Positions 25,297-34,210 are shown, numbered from the stretch's first letter. The stretch is 64,000 nt of DNA from JADZAA01 sp039810485 (GCA_039810485.1 JBDHXA010000003.1:14566-78565); one strand, 5' to 3'. The notes: generated from the letters alone by a model not told the origin. Program-made: numbers and translations.

Positions 25297-26016
25297 TTAA
25301 AAAGTCATTAAAGTGCGAAGCAATTCGGCCCATTTGGTAACAAGTAAAACGCGATAACCGAGATACGTGCCAACTCCTATCATAGTCAGACCTGCAAACT
25401 GATGAATGCGCAATGTGAGTGCCGGGCTAAAACGCGAGCGATAATGCGAAACAAAACGCAAAAGCGAATACAGCCAGCAAAAATTGCCAATGCCAAAACC
25501 TAATGAAAACAAGACACTGTCGACAAATGAAGCGCCAACTAAACCAAAATGTTGGACACCCATGGTTGTGTAGCCGAGTGAAGGTAGGAAAGTTGGATTT
25601 GCAATGTTTGCAAGAGCTATGCCTACGCCAAGAAAGAAAGGGCCATTGCTTTGTAGACGTCGCGAGTACTCGTAAAGCAAAGATTTTTTAGGAGCTTTAT
25701 TTTTTGTTGATGAGTCGGAAGAGCGAAATTGCAAAATTCCATACGCTACAATAATTGCAACAACTACAGCTTGAAAACTAAGTTGTGCAAGAGGATAATG
25801 AGAAAAGAATTGCTCGAGCGTCTGAAAAATTGCACTAGTAGCTAAAATGGCTATCATGCAAAAAAGTATGTCCATCACTCCTGCGCCTGCAGCAATAGAA
25901 ACTCCGCATTTCTCGTCGCCGCGCATCCCTGATTTTAGTACTGTAACACCTACTGGCCCAGGTGGAATCGCTAAAACATAACCGACTATAACCCCAGAAA
26001 GTAGCGAAAGCATCAT
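25297..26016 (-). CDS. LysE family transporter
   Basis: 239 aa with about six membrane helices. N-terminus MMLSLLSGVIVGYVLAIPPGPVGVTV holds the PPGP motif of the LysE/RhtB exporter family; SIAAGAGVMDILFCMIAILA follows as the second half of the family signature. It is likely to export an amino acid or derivative. The upstream space holds a 24-bp dyad symmetry that could be an operator. Substrate not predictable. A tautomerase gene follows downstream on the same strand. Confidence 0.85.
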   Translation of the reverse strand: MMLSLLSGVIVGYVLAIPPGPVGVTVLKSGMRGDEKCGVSIAAGAGVMDILFCMIAILATSAIFQTLEQFFSHYPLAQLSFQAVVVAIIVAYGILQFRSSDSSTKNKAPKKSLLYEYSRRLQSNGPFFLGVGIALANIANPTFLPSLGYTTMGVQHFGLVGASFVDSVLFSLGFGIGNFCWLYSLLRFVSHYRSRFSPALTLRIHQFAGLTMIGVGTYLGYRVLLVTKWAELLRTLMTF

Positions 26017-26061
26017 ATTGTAGTCTCAATAATTCGACAATCTGCTGCATAATTGTCTGCT

Positions 26062-26085
26062 AAGTGTGTAAATTTTTGCACACTT
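26062..26085. promoter_or_regulatory. 24-bp near-perfect dyad upstream of the lysE-family gene
   Basis: AAGTGTG (26062-26068) and CACACTT (26079-26085) with complementary AAA/TTT and one T/G mismatch inside, so almost every base pairs. It lies 46 nt upstream of the LysE-type start and 74 nt after the psd stop. There is no T-run, so an operator is more likely than a terminator. Confidence 0.55.
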
Positions 26086-26158
26086 CAAGCAAAGTTACCA
26101 CATCATTTTATTTTTGCCAAGCAAAATTTAAAAATAATTACAAATAGAAGCCGTGAAA

Positions 26159-26824
26159 TTAATTGACCTTATGCAATCTGCCTATAATTGTTTCGCCGCC
26201 AATTACTCGATCGCCAACTTTTACATGTAAATCGGTATTGGGTGCGACAATTACATCCATTCGCGAACCAAACTTCATCATTCCAATTTTATCGCCTGCC
26301 TGAAGTTTTTCTCCGGTTTTAACTTCACAAACAATGCGCCTAGCCAAATATCCGGTGATTTGTTTGAACAGCACTTTGCCTGCTTCTGTCCGCACTCCCA
26401 CACGGCTTTGCTCGTTTTTCTCGCTTGATTTTGGATGCCAAGCGACAAGATAGTCACCAGGCAAATATTTGAAAAACTCAACAAGACCATTGACAGGCGA
26501 ACGGTTCACATGCACATCTAAAGGCGATAAAAATATGCTTATTTGCAAAGCTTCGCTGCATAAATATTCTTCTTCAAAGATTGGAATAATTTGCACAATC
26601 TTCCCGTCAGCAGGCGATAAAACAGCTGTATATTCGCTTGCTTGCAAAGGAATTGAGCGTTTTGGATCGCGAAAAAACCATAATGAAAAACAGTTGATGG
26701 TTAAGCCGAAAACAAACAGAGCCACAAAGAGAATTCCGGTTGTAAAAAACCACGAAGCAGCACAAATGACTAATCCGACAAATAGCAAAATAAAAAAATT
26801 ATCGTATCCGTAGCGAGTAAACAT
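26159..26824 (-). CDS. psd: Phosphatidylserine decarboxylase proenzyme
   Basis: 221 aa. Converts phosphatidylserine to phosphatidylethanolamine at the inner membrane. Two N-terminal membrane segments (about residues 10-50) are followed by SLWFFRDPKRSIP and the decarboxylase core with SPADGKIVQIIP, SIFLSPLDVHVNRSPVNGLV and KYLPGDYLVAWHPKSSEKNE. Self-cleavage occurs at G186-S187 in MKFGSRMD, which makes the pyruvoyl group. Short form (about 220 aa) typical of Bacteroidota and alphaproteobacteria. A pssA gene is not adjacent in this window. It is divergent from dnaN. Confidence 0.93.
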   Translation of the reverse strand: MFTRYGYDNFFILLFVGLVICAASWFFTTGILFVALFVFGLTINCFSLWFFRDPKRSIPLQASEYTAVLSPADGKIVQIIPIFEEEYLCSEALQISIFLSPLDVHVNRSPVNGLVEFFKYLPGDYLVAWHPKSSEKNEQSRVGVRTEAGKVLFKQITGYLARRIVCEVKTGEKLQAGDKIGMMKFGSRMDVIVAPNTDLHVKVGDRVIGGETIIGRLHKVN

Positions 26825-26906
26825 AAATTATAGTTTATTTGAAGTTCGGCCGTATTTCAACAATAAATACTGCCTGAATATTCGGTCAAAATTGACTCTA
26901 TTTTCG

Positions 26907-26914
26907 TAACTTTG
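26907..26914 (+). promoter_or_regulatory. Candidate -7 box for dnaN (TAACTTTG)
   Basis: Exact TAnnTTTG 53 nt upstream of the dnaN ATG. A good -33 TTTG is not visible. Confidence 0.35.
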
Positions 26915-26966
26915 TTGCTTATACTTACAAAAATACGAGTTCTATCACCTCTTTCTTCACAGCAAA

Positions 26967-28088
26967 ATGAGATTTTCCATTGCACTCAACGACTTTCAAA
27001 AATTACTGCAAAAAGTAATGCCGGCTGTACCGTCAAAATCTACTCTTCCAATTCTTGAACATTTTTTGCTTAGAGTCAGCGACGGCGAAATTTCAATAAC
27101 AGCAACTGACCTTGAATTAACCATAATTGCTGCAATGCAGGTAGAAACAGAATCGTCTGGCGCAGCATTAGTGCCGGCGCGAAAACTGACTGAAATTATT
27201 AAAGCATTGGCTGGCGCCGAAGGAAGCGTTGCTTTTTCTTGTGATGAGAACTATGACATATCGTTAGCAACGTCTTTCGGACAATACTCAATGAAAGGAA
27301 TGAGTGATGCCGAATACCCTCATATTCCAGAACTTCATGGCGAAGACGAAGCGTTTCTAACCGCAGCCAACATAATGCGAATTGCCAATAAAACATCCTT
27401 TGCCGTTTCCAATGATGAGTACAAACCTGCAATGAACGGCGTATTTCTTCACTTTAATGGAACGAATGTAAAAGCTGCCGCCACAGATGGCTTTCGTCTT
27501 TCACAAGTTATTATCAAGTCCGAATCCGGCGAGCAATTGTATCCTGAGCAGCTAAAAGTAATAATTCCTGCTCGAATGGCAGAGCTTCTGCGAAAAGTTG
27601 ATTCAGATGTAAAGGTTACCGTCAGCAAAACTCACGCACAATTCGTGATGAATGACACAACAATTTTAACTCGCTTGATTAACGAAACTTTTCCTCAATA
27701 TGAAAATGTAATTCCTACTGACAATGACAAAATGATGATAGTTAATAACCGAGATTTATTGGCTGCAATTAAACGTGTATCCTTATTTGCAAACACAGCT
27801 TCTCGACAAATACGATTCTCAATAAAGCCTACTTTACTAACCGTAAGCACAGAAGATATTGGAAATGGCAATCATGCAAGCGAGGATGTTCGCTGTGAAT
27901 TCAACCAAGAAGAATTTGAAATCGGATTTAACTATAAATACGTCGAAGAAGCATTGCAAAATATGGACGTATCCGATACAAACACTGAATCGGTATTTCT
28001 ATTTTCTTTAGCTTCACGCGCATCTTTGTTGAAAAATCATCTTGATGATGATGCATTGCTTATGTTAGTGATGCCGGTTCGTTATTGA
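26967..28088 (+). CDS. dnaN: DNA polymerase III beta sliding clamp
   Basis: 373 aa, the usual size. The dimeric ring tethers DNA polymerase III to the template. Three clamp domains of about 120 residues each: the start MRFSIALNDFQKLLQKVMPA with PSKSTLPILEHFLL; middle domain with NGVFLHFNGTNVKAAATDGF and RLSQVIIK; end domain closing with LLMLVMPVRY, the C-terminal hydrophobic-cleft strand (MPMRL in E. coli). No dnaA or recF flanks it, so it is not in an origin cluster. A strong terminator follows. Confidence 0.96.
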   Translation: MRFSIALNDFQKLLQKVMPAVPSKSTLPILEHFLLRVSDGEISITATDLELTIIAAMQVETESSGAALVPARKLTEIIKALAGAEGSVAFSCDENYDISLATSFGQYSMKGMSDAEYPHIPELHGEDEAFLTAANIMRIANKTSFAVSNDEYKPAMNGVFLHFNGTNVKAAATDGFRLSQVIIKSESGEQLYPEQLKVIIPARMAELLRKVDSDVKVTVSKTHAQFVMNDTTILTRLINETFPQYENVIPTDNDKMMIVNNRDLLAAIKRVSLFANTASRQIRFSIKPTLLTVSTEDIGNGNHASEDVRCEFNQEEFEIGFNYKYVEEALQNMDVSDTNTESVFLFSLASRASLLKNHLDDDALLMLVMPVRY

Positions 28089-28144
28089 TTATCTTCTGAA
28101 CATCTTTTTGAGAAATATTAACCATTCATAGCTCTCTTATTTGG

Positions 28145-28194
28145 CGCGAATTGCTTGGTAAGAATTGCCTTTAATGGCAATTCGCGTTTTTTTT
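28145..28194 (+). terminator. Terminator after dnaN with two alternative hairpins
   Basis: GAATTGCC (28162-28169) pairs with GGCAATTC (28176-28183) around TTTAAT, followed by GCG and eight T. CGCGAATTGC (28145-28154) can instead pair with GCAATTCGCG (28177-28186), so two stems compete for the same 3' arm. Confidence 0.85.
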
Positions 28195-28344
28195 CTTGTT
28201 TTAATTTCCAGTTTTTGCTTAATGTCTTCACCGAAATGTATGTGATAAATTTGAATACCTACTGTAATAGAACAGAAACAAAAGTTACGGCTCAAACAAC
28301 GCTTAAAGACCAGAAAATATTAAAAGGAAAAGTAAAATCCCGAA

Positions 28345-28600
28345 AATCCTGATCCAGACAACTAAAATCAAGCAATTCACAACAATCAAGCAAATCCTAT
28401 AATCCCGAAAATCCTAATTCAGACAACTAAAATCAAGCAAATTACAAAATCCTACAATCCTACAATCCTACAATCCTACAATCCTACAATCCTACAATCC
28501 TACAATCCTACAATCCTACAATCCCAAAAATCCTAATTCATACAATCACAAAAATCCCGGTTCAGACAATCTTCAATCCCGTAAATCCTGATTCAGACAA
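28345..28600. repeat. Tandem and degenerate repeats in the dnaN/nlpC-type gene gap
   Basis: Nine exact head-to-tail copies of TACAATCC occupy 28453-28524. Around them are five imperfect copies of a 17-mer, AATCC(T/C)(G/A)(G/A)T(T/C)CA(G/T)ACAA, at 28345, 28410, 28529, 28553 and 28584. All copies face the same way. The gap holds no gene beyond these repeats and the two terminators that flank them. Confidence 0.9.
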
Positions 28601-28613
28601 TCTTTGATTCGCC

Positions 28614-28648
28614 AAATAAAAAAGCGGAATTCCTTATAGGAATTCCGC
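28614..28648 (-). terminator. Terminator of the NlpC/P60 gene
   Basis: Perfect 10-bp stem GCGGAATTCC (28624-28633) / GGAATTCCGC (28639-28648) with loop TTATA. On the minus strand it is followed by a run of T (the A-run at 28618-28623), 40 nt after the stop of the gene. Confidence 0.88.
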
Positions 28649-28686
28649 ATTGAATGATATAACTATCTATAAAAAAACTCAACAAG

Positions 28687-29655
28687 CTATTCTCCTAATG
28701 TCGCTGAATTGCCGCTATTGATTGCCAATCGTGACAGATCGTTTTTTGCGAGACGTTTTACGCCAATAAGACGTTTATTGTAATATGTGCTTTCAAGTGA
28801 TGAAATAGTTACGCCATAACGCGAGCTTGAATGCGCAAAAAGATTATCGCCAAGATAAATCCCAACGTGCGAAACATATACATTGCGCCGAGTATGGAAA
28901 AACACTATGTCGCCAAACTGCATATTTTCACGATGGCGCACAGATATGCCGAGCGTAGATTGTTCGGCAGCTGTTCGCGGAAGCATGATATTGCCTGCCG
29001 AAGCAAACACAGAGCGGGTAAAGCTTGAGCAATCAATGCCGCTGCGTCCAGTCCCGCCAAAATAATATCGTGTTCCAACCCAGTCCATCACTGCGTCAAT
29101 AATTTTCTTTTTGTCAATTCCGCAAGCAATGATTTCATTATCTTCGGCAGCACTGCCACCGTCCATAAATGCAAGCCAAAGCGAGCGAAAAGATTCAATA
29201 TCAACCGTTACATCATCTTCTTTTTCCAGCTCTTCGATATCTTCCCCTTCATCAGGAAGTTCGCCGTTTGATTTTGCGATATATCCACTTTTCAATATAG
29301 GTAAAGCCCCGGCGGAAGATTCGCTTACAGATTCTTCTGCCCGAGATTCAGATTGTTCGACATCATCGTTTGCAATTCCGGCAAGACGTGATAATTCATC
29401 ATTATTGCTGATGTGTTCGAGAGCCATCATTCTTCCTTGCACTGGATTGCAGGGCGTAACGTGCGCGTAGCGACCTTTGCGCCCTTTCTTGCGCGAAGAA
29501 AGTTTTTTTGAAGACGTCTTTTTTACGTGCTTTGCAGATGCTACATTATGTGTTTTTTTGTGGGCAGCTTCCGCATTTGTCGAAGGCAAAGCTATAGCAA
29601 TCGCAAGGAGAACCAAGCCAAGCCAGAAAGGTATGAGGGGTATGGATTTATTCAT
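28687..29655 (-). CDS. NlpC/P60 family cell-wall endopeptidase, exported
   Basis: 322 aa from MNKSIPLIPFW at 29655 (the frame stays open to 29700, but GAGG sits right before this ATG). A signal peptide (WLGLVLLAIAIALPSTNAEA) is followed by a Lys/Ser-rich basic linker, an acidic region with EELEKEDDVTVDIE, and the C-terminal NlpC/P60 domain: C209 in SGIDCSSFTRSVF, H263 in VSHVGIYLGDNLF, and the polar third residue H275 in FAHSSSRYGV. These enzymes cut D-gamma-glutamyl-meso-DAP bonds in murein. The long basic/acidic linker is unusual and may bind wall polymers. A -7 box sits at 29682-29675. Confidence 0.9.
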   Translation of the reverse strand: MNKSIPLIPFWLGLVLLAIAIALPSTNAEAAHKKTHNVASAKHVKKTSSKKLSSRKKGRKGRYAHVTPCNPVQGRMMALEHISNNDELSRLAGIANDDVEQSESRAEESVSESSAGALPILKSGYIAKSNGELPDEGEDIEELEKEDDVTVDIESFRSLWLAFMDGGSAAEDNEIIACGIDKKKIIDAVMDWVGTRYYFGGTGRSGIDCSSFTRSVFASAGNIMLPRTAAEQSTLGISVRHRENMQFGDIVFFHTRRNVYVSHVGIYLGDNLFAHSSSRYGVTISSLESTYYNKRLIGVKRLAKNDLSRLAINSGNSATLGE

Positions 29656-29674
29656 AATCGCCTCTTTAGTTGAA

Positions 29675-29682
29675 CAAAAGTA
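29675..29682 (-). promoter_or_regulatory. Candidate -7 box (TACTTTTG) for the NlpC/P60 gene
   Basis: Exact TAnnTTTG on the minus strand, 19 nt before the chosen ATG, with GAGG between. Confidence 0.4.
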
Positions 29683-29800
29683 CCTTGCTGGTGAACGCAT
29701 TTTTGATATGCGCTCAGTTGTTGGGTTTCACGTATTTTTCCGGGCGGCGTTTGAACATATTAAATTCAGCCGAAAGCGGAAAGTTCTAAAATTAGCCGTA

Positions 29801-31489
29801 TTACCGTTTTATTTTGACGGTTTCGAGAATAAGTTTTCCGGCACTTTCCGGGCAGAGACCAATAACGGAAGGCCGTGCTAATCTGAGATTAATATCGTGA
29901 TATAAAAATATCCACGGCGCATTGTCTAAGACAATACGCTCCATTCGATTGTACATGGCGTACCGTTCGGCAGGAGTTAATTTTGGCGAGAGCGCAAGCT
30001 CATAGAGAGAGTCGAACCTTGCATCATGGAAATGCGTCGTATTCGGCCCTGCGGGGGAGGCATTTTTAGAATAAAACAATGCCAAAAAATTTTCAGGATC
30101 TGGGTAATCTGCAATCCAACTCGTGCGCCACAACGGCAGTTCCCCATTGCGTATCATTGACAGATGACGCGGAAAATCTACTTGTTGGATTTGCACGTCC
30201 AAGCCGATTTCTTTCCACTGCTGCTGCACTGCTTCGGCAACCGAAGCTGTGCGTTCATTAGCTCCAATTTGGAGTGTTATCGGCGGAAGTTGCCTGCCAT
30301 TGCCAAAGCCGGCTTGTAACAATAATTCTCGCGATTTTTCAACATCATAATAATAACCTTCAACTTTCGGTGAGAATCCAGGCATTGAAGGCGGTAGAAC
30401 GCCATGCTTGGCGGGCACAGCCCGCCCTTGCAATACATATTTTACGATTTTATCGCGGTCAATAGCATAATTTAATGCTTGCCGAAGCAAAACAGAAGTT
30501 GAATACGGCTGGTTTTGTGCTACAGGCAAAGCATCATCTAATTGGAATCCATAGTACTCCACAGATTGAGCAAGTTTGCGTATCAAGTGATAATCCGCAA
30601 ACTTAGTTGAAAGAGTGCCGTCTGAGTTCAATACTTGACTCGTAACGGAATTGTCAATAGCAGCGATAAAATCTAATCGCCCTTGCTCAAATTCATAAAA
30701 TTCAGTTTTGGGCGAACGAATGAACGTTATCAAGATACCATCTAAATATGGCAATTGATTGTCTTCATTATCTTTTCGAAAATACCGCTCGTTTCGCGTG
30801 AGAGCGAGCTCGCGGTCCTGCTCCCATGACAAGAAGCGGAACGCGCCGGTGCCAACCGGATGATGAGCAAATTGCTCTTTGTAATATTCGACTGCCTCAT
30901 GCGGAACAATCCAGCAAAAAGGCGTTGTTAGAAGCGAAATAAATGGAGCATACGGCTTAGCTAATCGAATAATAAGCGTGGTATCATTAAGAACAACAAT
31001 ACCATTTATTCCGTTGGTTTTATCGTTTTTTGCAGTTTCGCGATGAAACTCGTCTGCTCCCTCGACGGTGCCGTGAAAAATCCACAATCCCGCCGATTTT
31101 ATTTTTGCATTGCAAATTCGTTCAAATGAATATTTGATGTCAGCGGCAGTTAGCCGCCGTGTTTTTGCCGATCCAAAACAAGCGTCAGAATGAAAAAAAA
31201 CATCATTTCGCAAATTAAATGTCCATACTGTTGCAGATGTGTCTAAAGACCACGATCGCGCAATGCATGGCACAATATTTTCCGAAGTGTCAGTTTCCAC
31301 CAAACCGTTAAAAATTTGCCCGCCCGCCCATATTGCTGCTTGATAGTTTGTAAAAGCAGGGTCGAGCGTTCCAATACCGGCCGGCTCATTGTAATGAAAT
31401 ATACTGCTGTCGGACTTTGAATTTCTATCGCAGCCAAACAGCGCCAATAATAAGAGAATGCTTAATCGAGTTGTCAAAGTACAAGTCAT
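29801..31489 (-). CDS. Peptide/nickel ABC transporter substrate-binding lipoprotein (SBP family 5)
   Basis: 562 aa from MTCTLTTRLSILLLLALFGC at 31489; LFGC is a clear lipobox. (The frame is open upstream to 31540.) The SBP_bac_5 core begins LDPAFTNYQAAIWAGGQIFN and continues with TWTFNLRNDVFFHSDACFGS (the family WTFxLRxxVxFHDG segment) and ADIKYSFERIC. It binds oligopeptides or similar ligands in the periplasm. No permease or ATPase genes of an Opp/Dpp system flank it, so partner components must lie elsewhere. It is monocistronic as far as I can see. Ligand unknown. Confidence 0.88.
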   Translation of the reverse strand: MTCTLTTRLSILLLLALFGCDRNSKSDSSIFHYNEPAGIGTLDPAFTNYQAAIWAGGQIFNGLVETDTSENIVPCIARSWSLDTSATVWTFNLRNDVFFHSDACFGSAKTRRLTAADIKYSFERICNAKIKSAGLWIFHGTVEGADEFHRETAKNDKTNGINGIVVLNDTTLIIRLAKPYAPFISLLTTPFCWIVPHEAVEYYKEQFAHHPVGTGAFRFLSWEQDRELALTRNERYFRKDNEDNQLPYLDGILITFIRSPKTEFYEFEQGRLDFIAAIDNSVTSQVLNSDGTLSTKFADYHLIRKLAQSVEYYGFQLDDALPVAQNQPYSTSVLLRQALNYAIDRDKIVKYVLQGRAVPAKHGVLPPSMPGFSPKVEGYYYDVEKSRELLLQAGFGNGRQLPPITLQIGANERTASVAEAVQQQWKEIGLDVQIQQVDFPRHLSMIRNGELPLWRTSWIADYPDPENFLALFYSKNASPAGPNTTHFHDARFDSLYELALSPKLTPAERYAMYNRMERIVLDNAPWIFLYHDINLRLARPSVIGLCPESAGKLILETVKIKR

Positions 31490-31687
31490 GCAACTACTTT
31501 TTGTTGCAAACCAATAATTATTTAATGATGCAATCACCAAATACAGATTTTTAATTGTTCAAATATATTATGCTGTTTCTTTATGTTTCTGGCGATTGCT
31601 CTATTTTTTAGCTAATTAAGAAAAGCGATTTTAATTCTTATTGCTTAAAGTTTGGACGCCATAATGCATTATATGGCTCAACATTAC

Positions 31688-32407
31688 TCAACCTTGAATT
31701 TCGATTTCCAATTCTAATGCTTTTGGAAATAGAATGTTGTTTTCCAAATGTATATGCTTATGCAAATCTTCTTCAAAATCTTTCAGCATTTGGAATGCAA
31801 TGCGATATGTAGTGCATCCGTCTGCCGGAGCAGCGTAACTGTCCGAAAGTCCTGCAATTTTTACCATGCGTTCGCCTTCTATATCATGCTCTTGCATCAT
31901 AGTTTGAATAGGAGCTTGGATAGATCCGAACGCAATATTTTTATCGTCGTTTTGATTCGCTTCAGCAAGTTTTTTTACAGCTGGAAACAGAACAAGCTCT
32001 TCTTTTTTCATGTGCATTGCAAGCTCTCTTGCAACATAATTGAACTCGCTCTCAATATCGAACAGCTCTGGATGACGACTGCCATGCACGCGGCACAATT
32101 TCTCTAAGAATTGTAGTAAAATAGGCGTTTGCTCAGTTACATACCGATGATGCTTTTGCTCAATATAATCGGCCAATTTGTCTAATGGCCAAGAATTGAA
32201 ATCATCGCCCGAAGAACCGTCAGCAGCCAATATTTCAGAAATTGCCGTCAGTACTTCGTCTTTATCAACTTCTTTTCTCTTGCATGCATCCTCAATTGAC
32301 AATCCGCCTTTGCAGCAAAAGTCAATACCGTATTTCTGAAATACTGATGCTGTTCTATAGTCTCGAGCAACAGTAACGCCCACTTTAGTTGTTTGTAATA
32401 CTTCCAT
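31688..32407 (-). CDS. Iron-sulfur cluster repair di-iron protein (RIC/ScdA/YtfE)
   Basis: 239 aa. Repairs iron-sulfur clusters damaged by NO or oxidative stress using a hemerythrin-like di-iron centre. The N-terminal ScdA_N domain has RTASVFQKYGIDFCCKGGLS, with the conserved FCCxGG. The C-terminal hemerythrin-like domain carries HHRYVTEQTPILLQFLEKLC, HGSRHPELFDIE, MHMKKEELVLFPAVKKL, MQEHDIEGERMVKIAGL and HIHLENNILFPKAL, which supply the His/Glu ligands. Length and order are normal. The upstream region has overlapping AATGC/GCATT inverted repeats that might be an NO- or redox-regulator site. Confidence 0.92.
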   Translation of the reverse strand: MEVLQTTKVGVTVARDYRTASVFQKYGIDFCCKGGLSIEDACKRKEVDKDEVLTAISEILAADGSSGDDFNSWPLDKLADYIEQKHHRYVTEQTPILLQFLEKLCRVHGSRHPELFDIESEFNYVARELAMHMKKEELVLFPAVKKLAEANQNDDKNIAFGSIQAPIQTMMQEHDIEGERMVKIAGLSDSYAAPADGCTTYRIAFQMLKDFEEDLHKHIHLENNILFPKALELEIEIQG

Positions 32408-32748
32408 TGTTTATATGTTTATTACAATTTTTAACTATTTATGTTTTTGACTAAATTTAGCATTAGCGACCAATTTTTCACTCGTTAAAATCACTAACTT
32501 ATCAATATAAAAGACCTTGACAGCAATGCGTTGCATTTGCATTGCCATACTGATATTAACTAAGAAAATTGGTGCTGCTACTTATCATATCAAGGCAAAA
32601 GTATGCAAAATATTTCACACTGCCAACCTTTTTTTCCTATTTCAGCGATAAAAAATTAGATTGACTGTGTATTAGCAAAATCTTAATTTTTCGCTGATAT
32701 CATCTAAATTGCAGATTCTTTATATTCTCCCAACCATTCTATTTTCCG
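32408..32748. other. Divergent intergenic region between the ric-type gene and miaB
   Basis: About 380 bp with no ORF that looks coding. It holds a small symmetrical segment at 32523-32545: GCAATGC (32523-32529) and GCATTGC (32539-32545), with AATGC-GTT-GCATT nested inside. This may be an operator for the RIC-type repair gene or a minor hairpin. A -7 box for miaB follows at its end. Confidence 0.45.
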
Positions 32749-32756
32749 TATTTTTG
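32749..32756 (+). promoter_or_regulatory. Candidate -7 box for miaB (TATTTTTG)
   Basis: Exact TAnnTTTG starting 37 nt upstream of the miaB ATG. The 2TM gene at 40534 has the same box at the same distance, with a similar flank (TATTTTTGCATGA). Confidence 0.45.
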
Positions 32757-32785
32757 CATGAAAATGCACATCACTTTTATATCTG

Positions 32786-34210
32786 ATGCCAATAATGCTT
32801 AAAGAATTGTCTGTTCTCGATATACATGCTCTTTCACGGCCGTTCGCGCCGCAAACCTTAAATAATAACAACCAATCAGACGCATCACAATCGCACTATC
32901 GCAAACTCTATGTGGAGACGTACGGCTGCCAAATGAATCTCAATGATTCTGAAATAGTAATGAGCATAATGAAACAATGCGGCTATGCAGTTGCAAACAA
33001 ACCCGACGATGCCGATGTTATCTTTTTAAATACTTGCGCAGTGCGCGATAATGCAGAGCGAAAAATTCATGAACGGCTAAACCATCTAAAATTCTTCAAA
33101 AGACGCAATAGAGATTTAGTAATCGGCATTTTGGGCTGTATGGCCGAACGGCTTCGTGGTGAACTTTTGGAAAAAGATTTGGTTGATATGGTTATCGGAC
33201 CTGACGAATACCGCAGCGTGCCCGAGATAGTGAAACACGCGCTGGAAGGCGAAAAAGGCATTGCTGTAAAGCTCAGTCGAGTAGAAACTTACGACGATAT
33301 TTTGCCACTACGAACCGAGGGGATTTCGGCATGGGTTTCGATTATGCGCGGTTGCGATAAATTTTGCACATTCTGCGTTGTTCCCTTCACACGAGGGCGC
33401 GAGCGCTCGCGAGGTCTGCAATCCGTAATCAATGAATTGGTTCATCTTCGCGACAGCGGCTTCCGAGAGGCAACTCTTTTAGGACAAAATGTAAATAGCT
33501 ATCGCGACGAGCAAAGCGGAGCCGATTTTTCCGATTTGCTGGCAAAAGCGGCAATTGATGTTCCAGACATGCGAATTCGCTATTCTACTTCTCATCCATA
33601 CGACATGAGCGATAAACTCATAGAAACAATGGCGTCTCACGACAATATTTGCAAGTATGTACATCTGCCGGTGCAATCAGGAAGCAATAGAATTTTAGAA
33701 CTGATGAATAGGCATTATACAGTTGAGCATTATATCGAGCGAATGAATGCAATAAAAAATGCAATGCCCGACTGCGCTTTGTCGACTGACATTATTGTCG
33801 GTTTTCCAACAGAAACGGAAGAAGATCAGCAGCTTACTCTTGACCTTATGCGCGAGGTTCGCTATGACGGTGCTTATATGTTCAATTATTCGCCGCGAGA
33901 AAATACAAAGGCATGGAAAATGGGCGATGATGTGCCGCAAGAGGTTAAATCTCGTCGTTTGACTGAAATTATTGACTTGCAAAATGCAGTTTCTTTAGAA
34001 AAGAACAACGCTGAAATTGGAAAAATACTTACAATTTTGGTGGAAGGCGCGAGCAAGCGCAATAATGCCGAATGGCAAGGCCGCACCGACTCAAATAAAG
34101 TTGTTATTTTCCCTTATTCGCTACAGCATGGCTATGTGGTGGGAGATTATGCACAAGTGCAAATAAATCGCGCCACAAGCGGAACACTATTCGGAAATAT
34201 TGTCGCTTAA
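32786..34210 (+). CDS. miaB: tRNA-2-methylthio-N6-dimethylallyladenosine synthase
   Basis: 474 aa. Radical-SAM enzyme that methylthiolates i6A37 of tRNAs reading UNN codons. The N-terminal UPF0004 domain carries cysteines C48 (TYGCQMNLNDSE), C84 (FLNTCAVRDNAE) and C118 (ILGCMAERL) for the auxiliary 4Fe-4S cluster; the radical-SAM cluster uses C190, C194 and C197 in RGCDKFCTFCVVP. The TRAM domain closes the protein (ILVEGASKRNNAEWQGRTDS, NKVVIF). YVHLPVQSGSNRILELMNR and STDIIVGFPTETEEDQ are typical. Choice of MiaB over RimO rests on TYGCQMN and CVVPFTRGRE. Normal length. Confidence 0.95.
   Translation: MPIMLKELSVLDIHALSRPFAPQTLNNNNQSDASQSHYRKLYVETYGCQMNLNDSEIVMSIMKQCGYAVANKPDDADVIFLNTCAVRDNAERKIHERLNHLKFFKRRNRDLVIGILGCMAERLRGELLEKDLVDMVIGPDEYRSVPEIVKHALEGEKGIAVKLSRVETYDDILPLRTEGISAWVSIMRGCDKFCTFCVVPFTRGRERSRGLQSVINELVHLRDSGFREATLLGQNVNSYRDEQSGADFSDLLAKAAIDVPDMRIRYSTSHPYDMSDKLIETMASHDNICKYVHLPVQSGSNRILELMNRHYTVEHYIERMNAIKNAMPDCALSTDIIVGFPTETEEDQQLTLDLMREVRYDGAYMFNYSPRENTKAWKMGDDVPQEVKSRRLTEIIDLQNAVSLEKNNAEIGKILTILVEGASKRNNAEWQGRTDSNKVVIFPYSLQHGYVVGDYAQVQINRATSGTLFGNIVA

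Noticed and set aside
26967..28600. Replication origin next to dnaN with the repeat array as DnaA-type iterons
   Set aside because: No dnaA, recF or DnaA-box (TTATCCACA) pattern is present, and the octamer TACAATCC does not resemble one.
28345..28600. CRISPR array
   Set aside because: The units are 8 bp without spacers and the 17-mers are unevenly spaced and degenerate; no cas gene is near.
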